A DNA stretch of 64,000 bases from Nymphaea colorata (Eukaryota > Streptophyta > Magnoliopsida > Nymphaeales > Nymphaeaceae), in contig NC_045141.1 in NCBI RefSeq assembly GCF_008831285.2, forward strand, positions 23,958,742 through 24,022,741, written 5' to 3'. This document shows positions 1 through 13,476 of the stretch, piece after piece. The notes beneath the pieces were generated by a model. That model saw only the letters and a list, made by a program, of their open reading frames with translations, was not told the origin of the DNA and ran no database searches. The translations under genes and the position numbers were made by a program. The first letter of the stretch is position 1; each line of letters opens with the position of its first letter.

Positions 1-178
1 AATCTTTCTTGGATCTGCAATTCATACAACAAGTGGAACAACATTCAGGACGAAAAGTTGAAAACCTAGTCCATTGCCCATCAACTAAGTGATTAGAAGG
101 ATCGAGTCACAGAAAGTTTCAAGCAGCACATCAACATCCAAAATCAAAATAAAAAAGGAGCAAGGACAAACACACAAC

Positions 179-3100
179 CTGTTGTTGATGTGAACTTTCT
201 TATGGCACAGTATCCCACCGGCCAAATATAATGCTCTGAATGGAAATACTCAGAATCCTTCACAATCTTTCCTGTGCAATGCTCGAAAGACAAAACAGTG
301 GTAAGAATATACATAAGCAAACGATTACTAAAACAAAGATAAAATCCACAGAAACATACTGAAAGTCTAAAACACATATATGCATGTAAGCATAAAGAAA
401 TGTGGCCTCATTCTTAGACAGATCAAAAAAGATATAGTCAATCAGAGTGCTCACCTAAGCTAGTTACTCGAAGATCCCCAATTTCAAATGGACAAACATT
501 ATGATATTCAGCACTTTGATCTCTTTCATCAGATAAAAGATCTGAACTGTTACTTTCATTCTTCTCCTCAGCAACAATGGTCCAGGCATTGTCAACACTT
601 GCCTGCAAACATGCAATTCTTTCAGGGAGTTCCCTTTCCTTAAGGTACCTAAAAAGATTGAGAAATCCCATATCAAGTTTGAATCTTTGCATGATAGAAT
701 CTGACCATGCGTGTGAATGTGTGCTTGTGTGTAACAGACAGATTAATAAAGTTAACTGACTGCACCAAGAGAAGTGATGGAAGAGTAATAAATAGTAGAC
801 ATAAATTAATTTAATGAAAAACATTTGCAACTGACCTCCTTGTTTCTTCTAAACCTTCAATAAATCTTGCATGCTTGCACTTCAAATGAAAGGAGGAAAG
901 CAAGCCTTTGTAAAATGGGATTATTTGTTTCATTTTAATCCTGAGAATTGACAAAAAAATGAAGGGAAAAAACAATTAAACTGAGACCAGCAAGCATAAT
1001 ATTAAACCAACAATTAGATAAAAAGAAACAAGTTTCAAAATCATCCACTAGAAGTTTGTATAACATAAAGGAGTGAAAAAACATGCTTGTACCTATAAAA
1101 CCGGTACATATATGAAAATTCCCCTTAGAACAATTAATCATGATAAGGTATAAAAATCAACTGTTCTCCAACATCAAAGCAAACCTTGCATAGTCATAAG
1201 TACCAAAAAACTGTACTGGAAGTGATGTCTCTCTTGAAGCATGCTCTAGACCTTGGCATCTTGCTGCATGGGTTTCATTCATCACAATTGCTGGCCACAT
1301 AGCATGCCCTGCAAAATAGAGAGAAGACCATGTTTTATAAAATGCTAAATAGCATGCCATGTGACACCGTAAAACAGAGAGATGACCAGATATATTATAT
1401 TTGCTCTGCATAAATCAATTTCATGTTGGTGTCCAGATAGAGAATGTACAAGCTAAACGATATAATAACCCAAAAAAAAAAAAAAGACTACGCCCAAAGA
1501 GTCCAAAAAACGAAAGCCCATATGGTGGATTACGAGAACTAAATACAAACTACAATGTTGCAATTGAAACTAGGTTTTGGATGAAATAGACCAGGCGTGT
1601 TGCCATTTGCTGCACTTTGTTATGATGTTTAGATCTTCAAAAGGTTACACAAACCTGTAATTTTTGCCCACACAAGCTCTCCATGGACAAAATCCCCACA
1701 ATCATCAGAAATGGCTGCTAGCATCATCAGCTCATCATAATTTGGAGCTCTTCCTGGTGTACAACTTTTTAGCTTCAGTTGGGTTATTTCCTTGTGTGAA
1801 AGATAAAATTTTATTTGCTCGTTTTCAAGGTTGATCCACTCGTCATCACCATCATCGTACTTAACCTGCAGAAGAAAATACCAACAAAGAAAAAGAAGGT
1901 AAATAGCATTTAGTCTACTAACAACTTCCCCAACGAAAGTCTAGAACAAAAAACTGAAAATTAGTTGACAAATCCCTCTAAATTTTCCCACATACATTTC
2001 CCTGTAACTTTTGTTCACAAACTAATCAGAAAAGCTTAAAAAATAGACATGCATTTTTGACTTGGAATAGCATCAAGAATACAGTTAACAACAGAACATA
2101 ACAGAAACATATTAATTACATGATGCTGTTTCTTGTCTGGATCGAACCGGCAAACCGAACCAATGTACCAATCATAATCCAACGGCCAGTACACCTGGAA
2201 TTACCCAAGCTCAATTAGTTTAGTTCAATAAAAACCATCCTTTTCAATTCTACAAACAGCATTGTGTATAACATATTACTGAAGGGCAACTTACCTTGCA
2301 TTTGCGCCCAATTACAGCATCTGGTTCAATACATTTCATGTTAACCCTACGCGGAATACGCAACAGCTCTTAGCATACAGGAGTCCAGCCAAAAAAAAAA
2401 AAACGATGGCAGACGAAAAAGAAGTGAAACAACCGATGTAAGACCAAACTTAGTGCACATAAAATAGTAAAGGAAACAAAGATAAACTGAAATAACAAGT
2501 GCAATAAGAAAACTAGTATATATAATTAACATGTGGATCACGCAAAGAAGGCAACAATGACGTAGACAGAACCAGTAGAGTAAAATTAACCAAGACGGGA
2601 AAAAAACTGGCCATAGGCTATGGTCGCTGCAGATGACATGCCGGGATTCCTTTCTTTACGTTGTTTCTTTTTTCACTTCCACCGGGAGAAAATGCACAAG
2701 AATTGGCAAAACATTGGTCTCCAACAACAAAGGCATAGGGAAAAAAACCCATCATGGACGCCCATAACCCATAACCACGGATGCTGCCACAATATTGCGT
2801 TGAAGAAGAAAACAGAAACGCAGGAAAACTTACCGAACCCATCTTCGTCCAGAAGAAGCAGACTTCAAGCCTTTCCTCCCGCCGTCCAGCTCATTACCCC
2901 GCTGTAACCGAGTGTTCTTCTCCAAGCCATCCCGAGGATCCACGACTTTCCGAACACGGCTCTCCCTCCCGGAACTCGCACTGAAACCCCAACCCAAGCC
3001 CGCACCTGCGCCCAAATTCCGAAGCTCCCTGCGCTTCTTCTTCCCAGCCATAGAACCACAATCCCATTCCTCCTCCTCCTGGCCCTCTCTCCCAATTCGG

Positions 3101-3396
3101 TCCATCAAAGAGTCAAAGAACGAGGGTCTCTCGTCATCCGACGACCGAGGACGCTTCCGTCTCCTGCAATAAACACGGATCGGCATCGTCGGCCGGGATT
3201 TCGACTCGGACAAGTCCCCGCCACCGGCGGCATCGACGAACACAACGAGCTTCCGAGCCTTGACCTTCTTGGACATGACGGTGGAGGATCCGCTAGGGTT
3301 AATGCAACCGGGCGAGTCGAAGTAAGTGTCGTCGAGATGCTGCGCGTCATCGGAGTAATCCTCTCCGTCCATTGCCTTCTTGACGATCATCGCCAT
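179..3396 (-). CDS. ATX1/ATX2-like histone H3K4 methyltransferase, N-terminal exons (partial)
   Basis: Trithorax-type histone H3 lysine-4 methyltransferase, acting in the nucleus. I read eight coding exons, all with GT-AG borders and matching phases: 3396-2834, 2346-2295, 2194-2120, 1865-1655, 1308-1185, 940-836, 648-455 and 271-179, about 472 residues. They encode a basic N-terminus with the VYCRRRKRPR box, a Tudor-like block (VYWPLDYDWYIGSV, KYDDGDDEW), a PWWP domain (ELVWAKITGHAMWPAIV, then LPVQFFGTYDYARF) and the start of the FYRN domain (KIVKDSEYF, YIWPVGYCAIRKFTS). Order and spacing fit Arabidopsis ATX1/ATX2. PHD fingers, FYRC and SET must lie beyond the left edge. The start is the ATG at 3396; the frame stays open upstream to 3447 but without an ATG. 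An extended PHD and SET are inferred from the family, not seen. Confidence 0.93.
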
Positions 3397-6121
3397 GAAG
3401 GCTCTAGGGTTTTCCTCCACAGAGGGAGATGCAGAGAGCGCAAGCACGAAGGAGAGAGAGAGACGAAGAAGAGGATTCCCCTCCCAATTCTAAAGGGGAA
3501 ATGAGAGGAAAGACCACAGCCGGTGTTGAGGGAGAGTACAAATATATGGAGAGAGAGAGAGAGAGTATAAGACGCGAAAGTCTTGGAGGGAGCCCCCTTT
3601 TCCCTTCGGAGCATCGACCGGTTTCCCGCCCTCCGTTCCAAGGCCTTTCCTTTCGTTTTTCCCTTTGCTTTTCCTTGTTAAAGAAAATTTCCGCTTGCCG
3701 CTCACCTTTTAGCTGTAATTGTAAAAAGAGTCTAACCTTTTCTTGCACCGCCTTAATATGTTTTCTTATAGCTCCTCTTGGCTACCATTGTAGGTGAAAT
3801 TGGAACAGGCAACCATCGATTTGTATAAAGAAAACACTCTACGTGTTACATTATCAGTCTCCTTCTTCAAACTTTTCCTTTTCGATGTGAAAAAATTAGA
3901 CGAGCAACGTAAGCAAGAAGCGAAGCTACGTTGATTATTTCCTTTAGTTCTATAGCTCTGCAAATCGTTGTTTTTTGGCAACCAATAGAGAACATAGCCA
4001 GGTTGAATTAGAATGTATAACACTTATTTTCTCGTTTAATCAATTGTAGTAAGACTTGGAGTCCAAATAAAACTGCATGTTCATCATAACATCCTCCTCT
4101 TTCATACGTTTCAAATCAACAATTTGTGCACTCTTTTGGAGTTACGCCCAAAGTTAGGTGTGAGGACTGAAATTATATATATGCTCGTGTTTCCTTTTTG
4201 ATATGTTGGGTGTAGCCGTAGGGCCGTGTGGTGTAGACCTTGACCTTGGTCTCGACGTCGCTTGCTTTCGTGACGCCGCTCTTGTTCCGGAGGAGCTGGC
4301 GCGTTTTTACCGTATTGGGGTGGAGATGATTATGTAGGACAATATTATTGTAAGACGTGTAATGCGGCAGTTACCAGTCGGCTCTACGATGCGTATGAAA
4401 GAATCAAGAAATTTGATTTTTCAATATCAACTGTAAACTCACAAATTTTAAAAAATATAAAGTATACAATAAGAAAAAAAATACAAACGAATATTTATTT
4501 GTGGGAAAAATGTCTATTTGCAAATATGTGCCACCCACGATAGCGGGAGTCTTTTAAGCTTTCTCAAATTTGAAATTTCTATTTTCATGCAACAATCATA
4601 GATTTTTTTTAAAGGAAAAATAAAATGTACAGGTTCTTAATTCTTTCTTAACAAAGGGAGGGGAACCACACCTCCTAGCGGTGTTTGGACCATAATTTTT
4701 TTTGTTTGTTTTTTAAACGTGCCTTCTCTACCAGACTTATTATTTTAATCAAAAGAAATTTATGTGACCTTAAGTTCAAAACCAATACCTTCTAAACGCC
4801 TTTTTCTTATGCTGTTATAGTAAATTGCACATCTTATCGTTCTCGTGCAATGTATAGACATGCTGAGGGGAGAACATCACATGATCACAAGTTAGTTATG
4901 CATAAATGCATGCTACAATTGGGTAGAGGTAGGTTGTTTAGCAGTAAGACTTGTATTTTTTTGAATCTGCCTCAATCTTTATGACAGATTCTTGTTTTTG
5001 CGGGCAAAAAACCCTATAAAAAGAAATGGCTGATCTTATTGCATGTTCAAGGAACGTCTTTGCTAAAGTGCCAATAAAAGGTTGCTGGTAGATAGGCTCG
5101 CTACCATTTATTCCGACCAGGGTTTGAAAAAGGTTGGCAAACAAAACCTTAATGCCCTTTTTGAAGAAAAATCAGAAAATCAAAAAACAAAGGGAACAAT
5201 ATGAGCAAAGGGAAATCATCCTACATCATTGCATCCATCTCCCTCTCCAAATTCGCATATCATTTTTCCCTCCAAAGTTGGGAGCTGTTGCAGTAAGGTG
5301 ATCTTCCTAAGCTCCACCAGATTTTCCAAATGGCTAAAGATCAACTCCCAGAACTGCTTCGGCCATTTGGGATTAGGGGAAATTCTCCTCTATACATGAA
5401 ATTCAGTGTCAAAATGGTTCGAGTTTTCCCAGACCTTCTTGCCAACATGCCCCAAAAGCTCCTCGTCATTTGACATCTAAATGTGACATGGTGATTGTTT
5501 TCCTTTGCTCTGTTATCAGAAGAAACATCTGTCAGCTGACTCTGAAGTGATTATTCATCTGATCCCATTTTAAATTTCAAACTTGCAACCAAATCACAAT
5601 TTGATTCTTCCTATTGGTAGTATACAATGTCATGCTGGCAAGTCAGGAATGCAGGGAGGTGTTGAACATGCATGCCAATGCAGGGAAATCATGCAGGGAT
5701 TTCCCTGAACAACATGTGGGAAGTTGCATACGCAGTAATTCATTTATTTGCATATTGGTGGCCCTCAACTAATTACTTTATTTATATATTGGTGATCTTT
5801 ATTGATTTATTTATTTCTATATGGTGCTCCAATATTTCATTGAATGATCGAATGTTTTTTTTTTAAATTAGTGCTCATCAGCCTTTTTTTTTTTTGGCTC
5901 AGTCCGCCATTATGACAGTGCCTGAGGTGCCCGGCATGCCACTCACAGCAGGCCCTTGGAGAGTGGACGATGCACAAGGGAATAGGACCTGAGGCAAGGC
6001 CATGTCCTGCCCGCCCGGGTTCATGTGAGCCTAGTGCCACTGTTTGTGGGAACTTAGTTTGATAAGTTCATCTACAAAGGCTGGTGCCACAAAGGCATTA
6101 ATGAAGCATGACTCAACTAAA
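3397..6121. other. Intergenic: 5' flank of the ATX-like gene and AT-rich DNA
   Basis: The first 180 bases upstream of the ATX-like start are rich in GA repeats (about 3455-3475 and 3548-3570), as in many plant 5' leaders. The rest is AT-rich, with no ORF I recognise. Two GC-richer islands stand out. One, at 4190-4345, is coding-like on the minus strand and has its own entry. The other, about 5890-6060, sits just before the first Copia LTR and resembles nothing I know. Confidence 0.6.
4190..4345 (-). pseudogene. Coding-like fragment, family not recognised
   Basis: A GC-rich stretch in AT-rich surroundings stays open on the minus strand for about 55 codons without an ATG. It includes the ordered-looking segments TRQLLRNKSGV and ETKVKVYTTRPYGYTQH. 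Composition and sequence suggest a relic of a protein-coding exon. I do not recognise the family, and there are no clear splice sites at its ends. It may be a gene fragment or chance. Confidence 0.3.
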
Positions 6122-6747
6122 TGTTGGGTCGGGTCCGGCCTCAAGAGAGGACCCGACCTGGCCCGCGGGAGGAAAAGGGGGGCACCCGATGGTGCCCCCA
6201 ATCTTTCGTACATCTCTCTCTCTCTCTCTCTCTCTAGGGTTCCATTTTGGGGAAAAAGAGAGGTGTGGTCTCTCTTGTGCTCTATCTTGAGGAGAGAAGG
6301 AGAAGAAGAGAGGAGAGAAGAAGAAGAAGAAGCGAAGGTTGCGAGCATTTGGTTAGAGCAGGATTCAATTTCAAGGAGGAAGCCAAACGCATCTCCTCTC
6401 AATCCACGGTTTCCGCATTCAACCGGTGATATTTCTCTTGTTTTTCTCATATAGTTTTGGTGAGATATTATTGTTTGAGGGTTGGCTTTATCTAGCCCAT
6501 CGTGAAATTACTTATATCATTGATTATAGTAGATTGAGTTTGGGTCATAGTACCCTGTGGTTTTTACCCTCATTGTTTTGAGGGGTTTTCCACGTAAAAA
6601 TCTTCTTGTGCAGTTTGTGATTGTGATTGCTTTGGTTGGATTGCTTGGTCGTTGTTTTGTTGCTTCTTACATAATCGGATTAGGCTATAGTTTTGTTGCT
6701 AAATTCATTTAGTAGTTCGTGTCTTATCCCCGCATTTTATCCCAACA
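6122..6747 (+). repeat. 5' LTR of Copia element 1
   Basis: The segment starts TGTTGGG and ends CCCAACA, a 7-bp terminal inverted repeat of LTR type. It is followed after three bases by a primer-binding site. Length is 626 bp. It contains a CT microsatellite at about 6210-6233 and an R-U5-like region with the paired GAGGG/CCCTC stem and a GTAAAAATC box often seen in plant Copia LTRs. No matching 3' LTR is in the window. Confidence 0.8.
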
Positions 6748-6750
6748 AAG

Positions 6751-6762
6751 TGGTATCAGATC
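6751..6762 (+). other. Primer-binding site of Copia element 1
   Basis: TGGTATCAGATC lies three bases after the LTR end. It fits the complement of the 3' end of initiator methionine tRNA, the usual primer of plant Copia elements. Confidence 0.75.
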
Positions 6763-9700
6763 CAACATGGTGGATAACAAAATTGATTTTGGTACTAACC
6801 GTATGATTAGTCTAAATGAGACTAATTATAGTCTATGGAAAAATAAGATGAAAGATCTCTTATATGTGAAGGCTATGCACCTTCCAGTTTTTGCCAAAGA
6901 AAAGCTCGATTCTAAGTCTGATGAGGAATGAGAATTTGAACATGAACAAGTTTGTGGTTTCATTCGACAATTTGTTGATGAAAATGTTTATAATCATATC
7001 CAAGATGAAAAACATGCACGTAGTTTGTGGGCAAAATTAGAAAATCTTTATGCCTCCAAGGCAGGAAGTAGTAAATTATTTTTTCTGAAAGATTGATGAA
7101 TTTGAGATTTAGGGAGGGCAGTTCAGTGTCAAATTTTCTAAATGATTTTGAGGGGGTCATTAGTCAGTTATCCAGTATGGTTGTTAAATTTGAAGATGAG
7201 ATTTTGGGATTATTATTGTTTGTTACTTTGCCTGATTCGTGGGAGACATTTAGAGTCTCGTTTACTAATTCTGCAGCTAACGAGGTTGTTTATTCAAAGA
7301 CAGTTAAGTCAAATATTCTCAATAAGGAGATGAGAAGAAAATCTCAGGCCTGCTTTTCTCAAACAGAGGTTCTTTTCACATAGGATAGGGGGATGAGTAA
7401 ATTCAAGAGTGACAGGGGCAGAGATAAAAACAGAAGCAAGTCCAAATCCAGATATAAGAATTTGGAATGCTACCACTGTCGAAAGAAAAGACACATAAAG
7501 AAGTATTGCTTCCAACTGAAGAAGGAGAATAAAATTGAGGAGAAACAGGAGAAAAAAAATGACTGAGATGATAATGTCGCAGCTGCTGCACAACATAAAT
7601 GCTAACATGGTTAATGTTGTCAGAGATGATACTTGTTGGCTTGTTGATAGTGGTTCACCTCTTCATGTTACTTTCCATAAGGATTTTTTCTCTTCATCTA
7701 TTTCTGGTGATTTTGGCACTTTGAGAATGAGTAATGGTTCTTTGTCTCATGTTATAGGCAGAGACGACGTCATTTTGAAGAATGCGAATGGAGCTCTATT
7801 GAAGCTGACAGATGTGAAACATGCACCTGACATGCATCTGAACCTTATCTCTATAGGAAAACTCGATAAAGAAGGGTATCACAACACTTTTGGTGATGGC
7901 CAGTGGAAGCTTACCAGAGGTTCTTTGATTATTACTCGAGGCAAGAGATGCAACAATAATTTTTATACTATGCAGACATCGATTTTCAGAGACATGGTAC
8001 ATGCGACACAGGATGAAAAAACTATTGAGTTGTGGCACAGAAGACTGAGACATATGAGTGACAAGGGACTGCAATTCTTGATCAAGAAGAATCTTCTACA
8101 AGATGTAAAACAGGATAAACTTGATAAATGCAGTAATTGTTTTGCAGGGAAGCTGACACGGGTCTCTTTCAAGAGTCATCCACCTTTCAGAAAGTCAGAA
8201 GCACTTGAGCTGGTCATACAGATGTATGCGGTCCTACGAAAGTAAGTTCATATGGTGGTGTACTTTATTTTGTCACATTTATTGATGATTTTTTCATGAA
8301 AGTTTGGGTCTATTCTTTGAAGAGGAAAGACCAAGTCCTTGGTGTTTTTAAGGACTTTCATGCACTGGTTGAATGACAGTCAGGAATGAAGCTGAAGTGT
8401 GTTCGCAGCGATAATGGGGGAGAGTATATTAGTCCATTTGATGAGTATTGCAGATCTCATGGCATCAGGCACTAGAAGACTCCACCTAAGACTCCTCTGT
8501 TAAATGGCGTGGTAGAAAGGATGAACATGACACTCATGGAGAGAGTTAGATGTCTCATATCTGAAGCTAAGTTATCTGATTCTTTTTCGTGTGAAGCTTT
8601 ACATACTGCTGCTTACGTGATTAGCTTGTCTCCACATGTTCTTTTGGATGGTGATGTTTCTAACAGAGTTTGGTATGGGAAGGATGTATCTTGTGAACAC
8701 TTACGTGTATTTAGATGCAAGGCATTTGTGCATATACCAAAGGATAAGAGGTTGAAGTTGGAATCAAAAAGCAGACAGTGCGTGTTTTTGGGTTATGGCC
8801 ATGATGAATTTGGTTACAGGTTGTATGATTCAGTTGAGAAGAAGCTTGTTAGAAGCATAGATGTGGTATTTGTTGAAGATCAGAATATTGAGGATATTCA
8901 GAAAACAAGAAAGGATTCTTCTCATAGCAACTATCAGCCAGTTGATGTGGAGCTTATTCCATTGCAGAATGCTTCAAAAGTAGTGCCAGATGAGGCTATT
9001 GGGCAGATACATGATAAAAAAAGACAAGTAGACATGCCATATATTCCTAATTCAAAAGATGAAGATGATGATCAGAATTTGGAAGGTTCTTCCTCAGATG
9101 CAGATTGGCAGCGGAGATCCAATCACCTTTCTATAATGATTTGGATATTTGAGGATGTCTCCCTTTTCGTTGTCAAGCTTTATGTGTTGTTCCATAGGTA
9201 TTTCACATGGTTTTGCTCCTATGTGCCCTGTTTCATGGAGTATGTTGAGAAGTTATTTCTTTTGAGATAAGAAGATATCTTCTTTTGAAGTAGCTAATTC
9301 TATGCCGAGAATATATCTGAGTCTGCCTAAATCCTTCAACTTGATTTTTTCATTCATCATGTGCTTTAGAGAATTGATTGCATTCAAATCGTCCCCTGCA
9401 ATGATGATGTCATCCACATATACTGCAACAAATGAACGTCCTTTAGTGTCGATCTTGGAAAATAATGAGTAGTCCGCCTTGGATTGAATATAATCTTTGT
9501 CCTTAAGAAATGTAGCAAGTTTGGAAAACCAATTTCGAGAGGACTGCTTAAGCCCATGTATAGACTTGTATAGACGACATGTCATTCCTTCATCCCCTTG
9601 TCGGCTAAAACCAGGAGGTAATTGCATATAAACTTCTTCCTCTAGATCTCCATGTAAGAATGCATTATTGACATCAATTTGAAAAAGGTGCCACTTTTGA

Positions 9701-12700
9701 ATAGCGGCAACAGTCAAGAGACATCGAATAGTAGAGATCTTGGCGACGAGAGCAAAATTCTTATTGTAATCAACTCCTTCTGTTTGTGTATACCCCTTTG
9801 CTACTAAGCGAGCCTTGTATCGTTCGACAGAGCCATCAGCATGGTATTTGATTTTGAATACCCATTTGTAGCCTATTGGAACTTTGCCTATAGGAAGTTT
9901 CGTGACAATCCAGGTATGGTTGGTTTCTAATGCATCAATTTCAGCCTTCATAGCATCACGCCATCTAGGGCTCTACATGGAGGTTCATAGACATGAAACA
10001 CTTGTAGTTGGAATTGAAGTTAATGATATCAAGACATTGTGTAATTGGGTAACGAGTATATGCTTAGGTCACATAGATTTGCAAAGCTGGACTGAATCAC
10101 CATGAGTAGGCACGATTGATTGAGGAATGGGACCATGGCTGGTCTCATCATCTAGATTGGATGGAGTATTGTTAAAAGGTCCGCTTGGGCAGGAAAGAAA
10201 GTCATGCTCTCCTGAGACATAATCATTGAATGGTAAAGGAAAAACCACTTGTTCATTGTTCCCAGTCTGTATTTCATTTTTATATGGAAAATAATTTTCA
10301 CAAAATCTGACGTCTCTACTGGTGAACAATGACCTACTTTCAAGATCATAAACCTTGTAAGTTGATTGACCATATAGACATCCAAGAAATATACATCGCT
10401 TTCCCCTTAAGTCAAACTTGTGATTTTTATGAATATTGTGGGCATAACATAGACATCCAAAAACACATATATGTTTATAGTTTGGTGTGTATTTGTATAA
10501 AACTTCATATGGAGTTTTATTATTCAATGCATTTTATGGTAATTTATTGATAATGTAAGCAGCAGTGGTGACACATTTCCCCCAAAATTTTATGGGTAGT
10601 TTAGCTTGAAAAATCAATGCTTGTGCTATGTTTAGGAGGTCTCTATGCTTGCGTTCGACCACGCCATTTTGTTGTGGTGTTGCAACACAACTATATTGAC
10701 ACTCAATGCCTTTTTACGAAGAAAGTTATTCATGTCTTATGAAAAGAATTCAGTCCCATTGTCACTTCTAAGAATTTTAATTCTAGTTTGAAATTGGTTT
10801 TCAATAAGAGCGACAAAATTTCTAATGACTCCAAAAACTTCAAATCTATATCACATAACATAAATCCATGTAGATCGAGAAAAATCATCAACTATGGTTA
10901 GAAAATATTGTGCACCAGTCAATAAATGCGTGTGATAATTTCCCCACACATCACAATCAATTAAGTCAAAAGGAGCATATGTTAAAATAATACTGTTGGG
11001 AAAAGGAAGTCTAGTGTTCTTAGCAACAAGATGTATCAACAAATTTAGAAATATCAATAAGGTTCAAACGAGATAAAATAGAAAGTTTAGTATCTAAAGC
11101 ATGCCCGAGGCGAAGATGCCATAGAGTAGATTTGGTGGCAGTTAAGTTTAAGCTGGGATTTGTTTCATCTAAAACATACAATCCATTCTGCAATCTAAAA
11201 CATACAATCCATTCTACAATCCATACATAGTTTACAAATAGATATAAAGTTGAATGCAAAGGAGGGAACATAAAGAACATTTTTTAGTGTTATGTTGTGA
11301 CACAAATGAACGTCACCTACATGGGTGACGTTGGCTTTGGACCCATTTGGCAAACTGATTAGAGGGTGGTTGGTGGAGATGGGTTCATGAAGGTTGGAGA
11401 TAAGGTTAATGGTATGGTGGGTTGTACCAGTGTCAAGGATCCATGATTGTTTAGAAATAAGGCATGAAACGGGTGAAGAGTATTTACCTGAGAGGTTAAC
11501 TCTGGGTTCATTGGTACTTGGATTAGAGTTTTCCAAGAAATCAAGGAATTTTTTGAACAGTTGCTCATTGGGTTGATCAGTGGATGTAGTTCCTAGGGCA
11601 GCGATAGCCTTTGGCTTTGTCAAAGCATTAGAAGAACCAGACCTGTTAGGGAAACCAACAAGAGTTGGCTTCTAATGGCTGCATAGTTGTCATTAAGGCC
11701 CATCAAGAACTCCATAAGTTGGTCTTGTTGGTGAAGATACTCAATATCCTTCATGGTACCACACGAACAATCTGGGATGTTAGCATACAGGGCTAACTCA
11801 TCCCATAGTCTTTTCATTCTTGTGTAATGAGCTTCAATAGAGGACTGATTTTGTTCGCAATTCGTTATCTAAAATTGTATTTGGTAAATGCATGGGCCAT
11901 TGGCTTGAAAAAATCAAGCCTCAAGATCACTCCAAATCTGGGCAGCAGTTTTGGCATGAATTACACTAGCCAAGAGATCTTTATGGATTGAGTTTAAAAT
12001 CCAAGACTGAATCAGGTTGTTGCATCTTTCCCATGTAGTTTTGAGGGAGATGGGGCTGTCAGGCTTGGCAATGGATCCGTTGACGAACCCTAACTTGTTT
12101 TTGGCGGAAAGAGCCATTGTCATGGCCTTTCTCCACATCATATAGTTATCTCCTATCAAGACATTAGAGACTAAAGGGGTACCTGGTCTATCAGAATGAT
12201 GGACATAATACAGGCTTTCTGCTAATGTCGTCATCATTGTGTTCTTTTAGAACCACATTTCCCTTTTCTGCCATCTTCCTCCTAGTTAACTGCAGATCAA
12301 AGTTGTCTTCGCCTGTCGCTGGAGAGCTCAGACATCACCGGCAGTTCTGCAGCAACTAGGATTTGATTGGGAAAGCTTGGCCAGTCAGTCGCATGACTCC
12401 TTGATGTGCTGGCGGGTGTGGGATTTTCTCACTAAAGGAGCAGGTGTCTCAAGTCTTCAAATGCCTCATAGACAACATACGGCAGGGGCGACGAAGGTGA
12501 CAAACTATGAGAACTCGACTAGGCCGTTGCTGTTAGTATCTACCTTCTGAATGACTGTGTCGAGTAGCTTCGCACTTGGCTTCAGCCTGAGAGACTGGAA
12601 TATCTCCTTGGTTCCCAGTAACATGTGGTTTGATGTTTTCCTTCTCAGCCAGGGAATTGGGAAATCTCAATTCTAGGACAGAAATGAGGAAGCGGTGGTG

Positions 12701-13020
12701 ATTTTCTATGGCTCCTCATTGACAACCCCTAGTCTTTGTAGGAAAGCCCCAATTCGAGACTTTGATTATTACATTTGGTTGCAGCCGTCGCCGCTTGGAA
12801 GATGACAAAAGAGGAGCTAATGGAAGAAGAGGATGATGGAACTTAGAAGGGGGGATATAGGAGGAGGAGACAGCTCAAGCTGAAGCTCTGCTTTTATTGA
12901 TTCGGTGTTGTCCCACGCTACAGATGGAAGATAGAGCGGAAGCGTCTTGGTGGGCAGAGTCCAGCGATTGTTAGCATCTTCATCGGCAGTAGACGGTAAA
13001 GCTTCGATATCAATAACCAG

Positions 13021-13036
13021 TAAGCTCTGATACCAT
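13021..13036 (-). other. Primer-binding site of Copia element 2
   Basis: On the minus strand this reads TGGTATCAGAGC, complementary to the 3' end of initiator methionine tRNA. It sets the inner border of the 5' LTR of the second Copia element. Confidence 0.8.
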
Positions 13037-13039
13037 AAT

Positions 13040-13332
13040 AAAGCTTTCAGAAAGAAGAGAAACAGAGAGAAAAGGGAAAATGAGAGAAGAGAGTATGTTT
13101 TCATTCATCGTCTACTTCACAATATATAGTCACTTTGATCTTGGTGATATACATAGAAACCCCAAATCCTTTTGCCTAAGATCAAGGATTAGCTAATCTT
13201 GCCTAAGATCAAGAATTAGCTCTAGATAAGATTTCCTAACAAGATTGAACTGCCTTATCTTGATAAGGCACTACTTTTCAACATAGATCTATGACTATAA
13301 TAAGTACCATTTTCACATCTGATCAGTAACAG
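13040..13332 (-). repeat. Probable 5' LTR of Copia element 2
   Basis: The stretch lies between the primer-binding site and a TGTTACTG start on the minus strand, about 290 bp. It contains an internal near-duplicate of the motif GCCTAAGATCAAG (about 13174-13215). The outer border is a best guess, because no second LTR is available for comparison. Confidence 0.55.
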
Positions 13333-13476
13333 GATTCAAATGCCATCTACAAATTATAAGCTCTTTGCTAAAAGATTTTTGAAGTGATCAAGGCCTGATC
13401 AACTCCTAGGAAGCTTGATCACTAGTTTTTTTTTTTTTAATTTATGTAAAAGAAGGCAAACACAAAGTTGATTTAC

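Larger units (their letters stand above)
6122..9110 (+). mobile_element. Copia LTR retrotransposon 1, 5' part only (fossil)
   Basis: After the LTR and primer site come, in order on the plus strand, a Copia gag of UBN2 type (about 6770-7380), a CCHC zinc knuckle (about 7470-7510), an aspartic protease with the DSG triad (about 7655), a gag-pre-integrase domain (about 8030-8200) and an integrase core (about 8250-8800). Reverse transcriptase, RNase H and the 3' LTR are absent. The element is broken, with several breaks within its coding regions, and is cut off near 9110. Loss of the second LTR prevents dating by LTR divergence, but the decay points to an old insertion. Confidence 0.9.
9253..13332 (-). 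mobile_element. Copia LTR retrotransposon 2, 5' part only (fossil)
   Basis: On the minus strand, from high to low coordinates: a probable 5' LTR (about 13332-13040, starting TGTTACTG), a primer-binding site, a gag of the retrotran_gag_3 type (from 12237), protease and gag-pre-integrase (about 11620-11020), integrase (about 11000-10080), and a well-preserved reverse transcriptase start (9951-9253) with the YVDD box. The sequence stops within reverse transcriptase; RNase H and the 3' LTR are missing. It carries several breaks. The different gag type and LTR show it is not a copy of element 1. Confidence 0.9.

Noticed and set aside
2865-3797. Several plus- and minus-strand frames around ATX exon 1
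   Set aside because: Alternative frames of the GC-rich first exon and of the GA-rich leader; the ATX frame explains the region.
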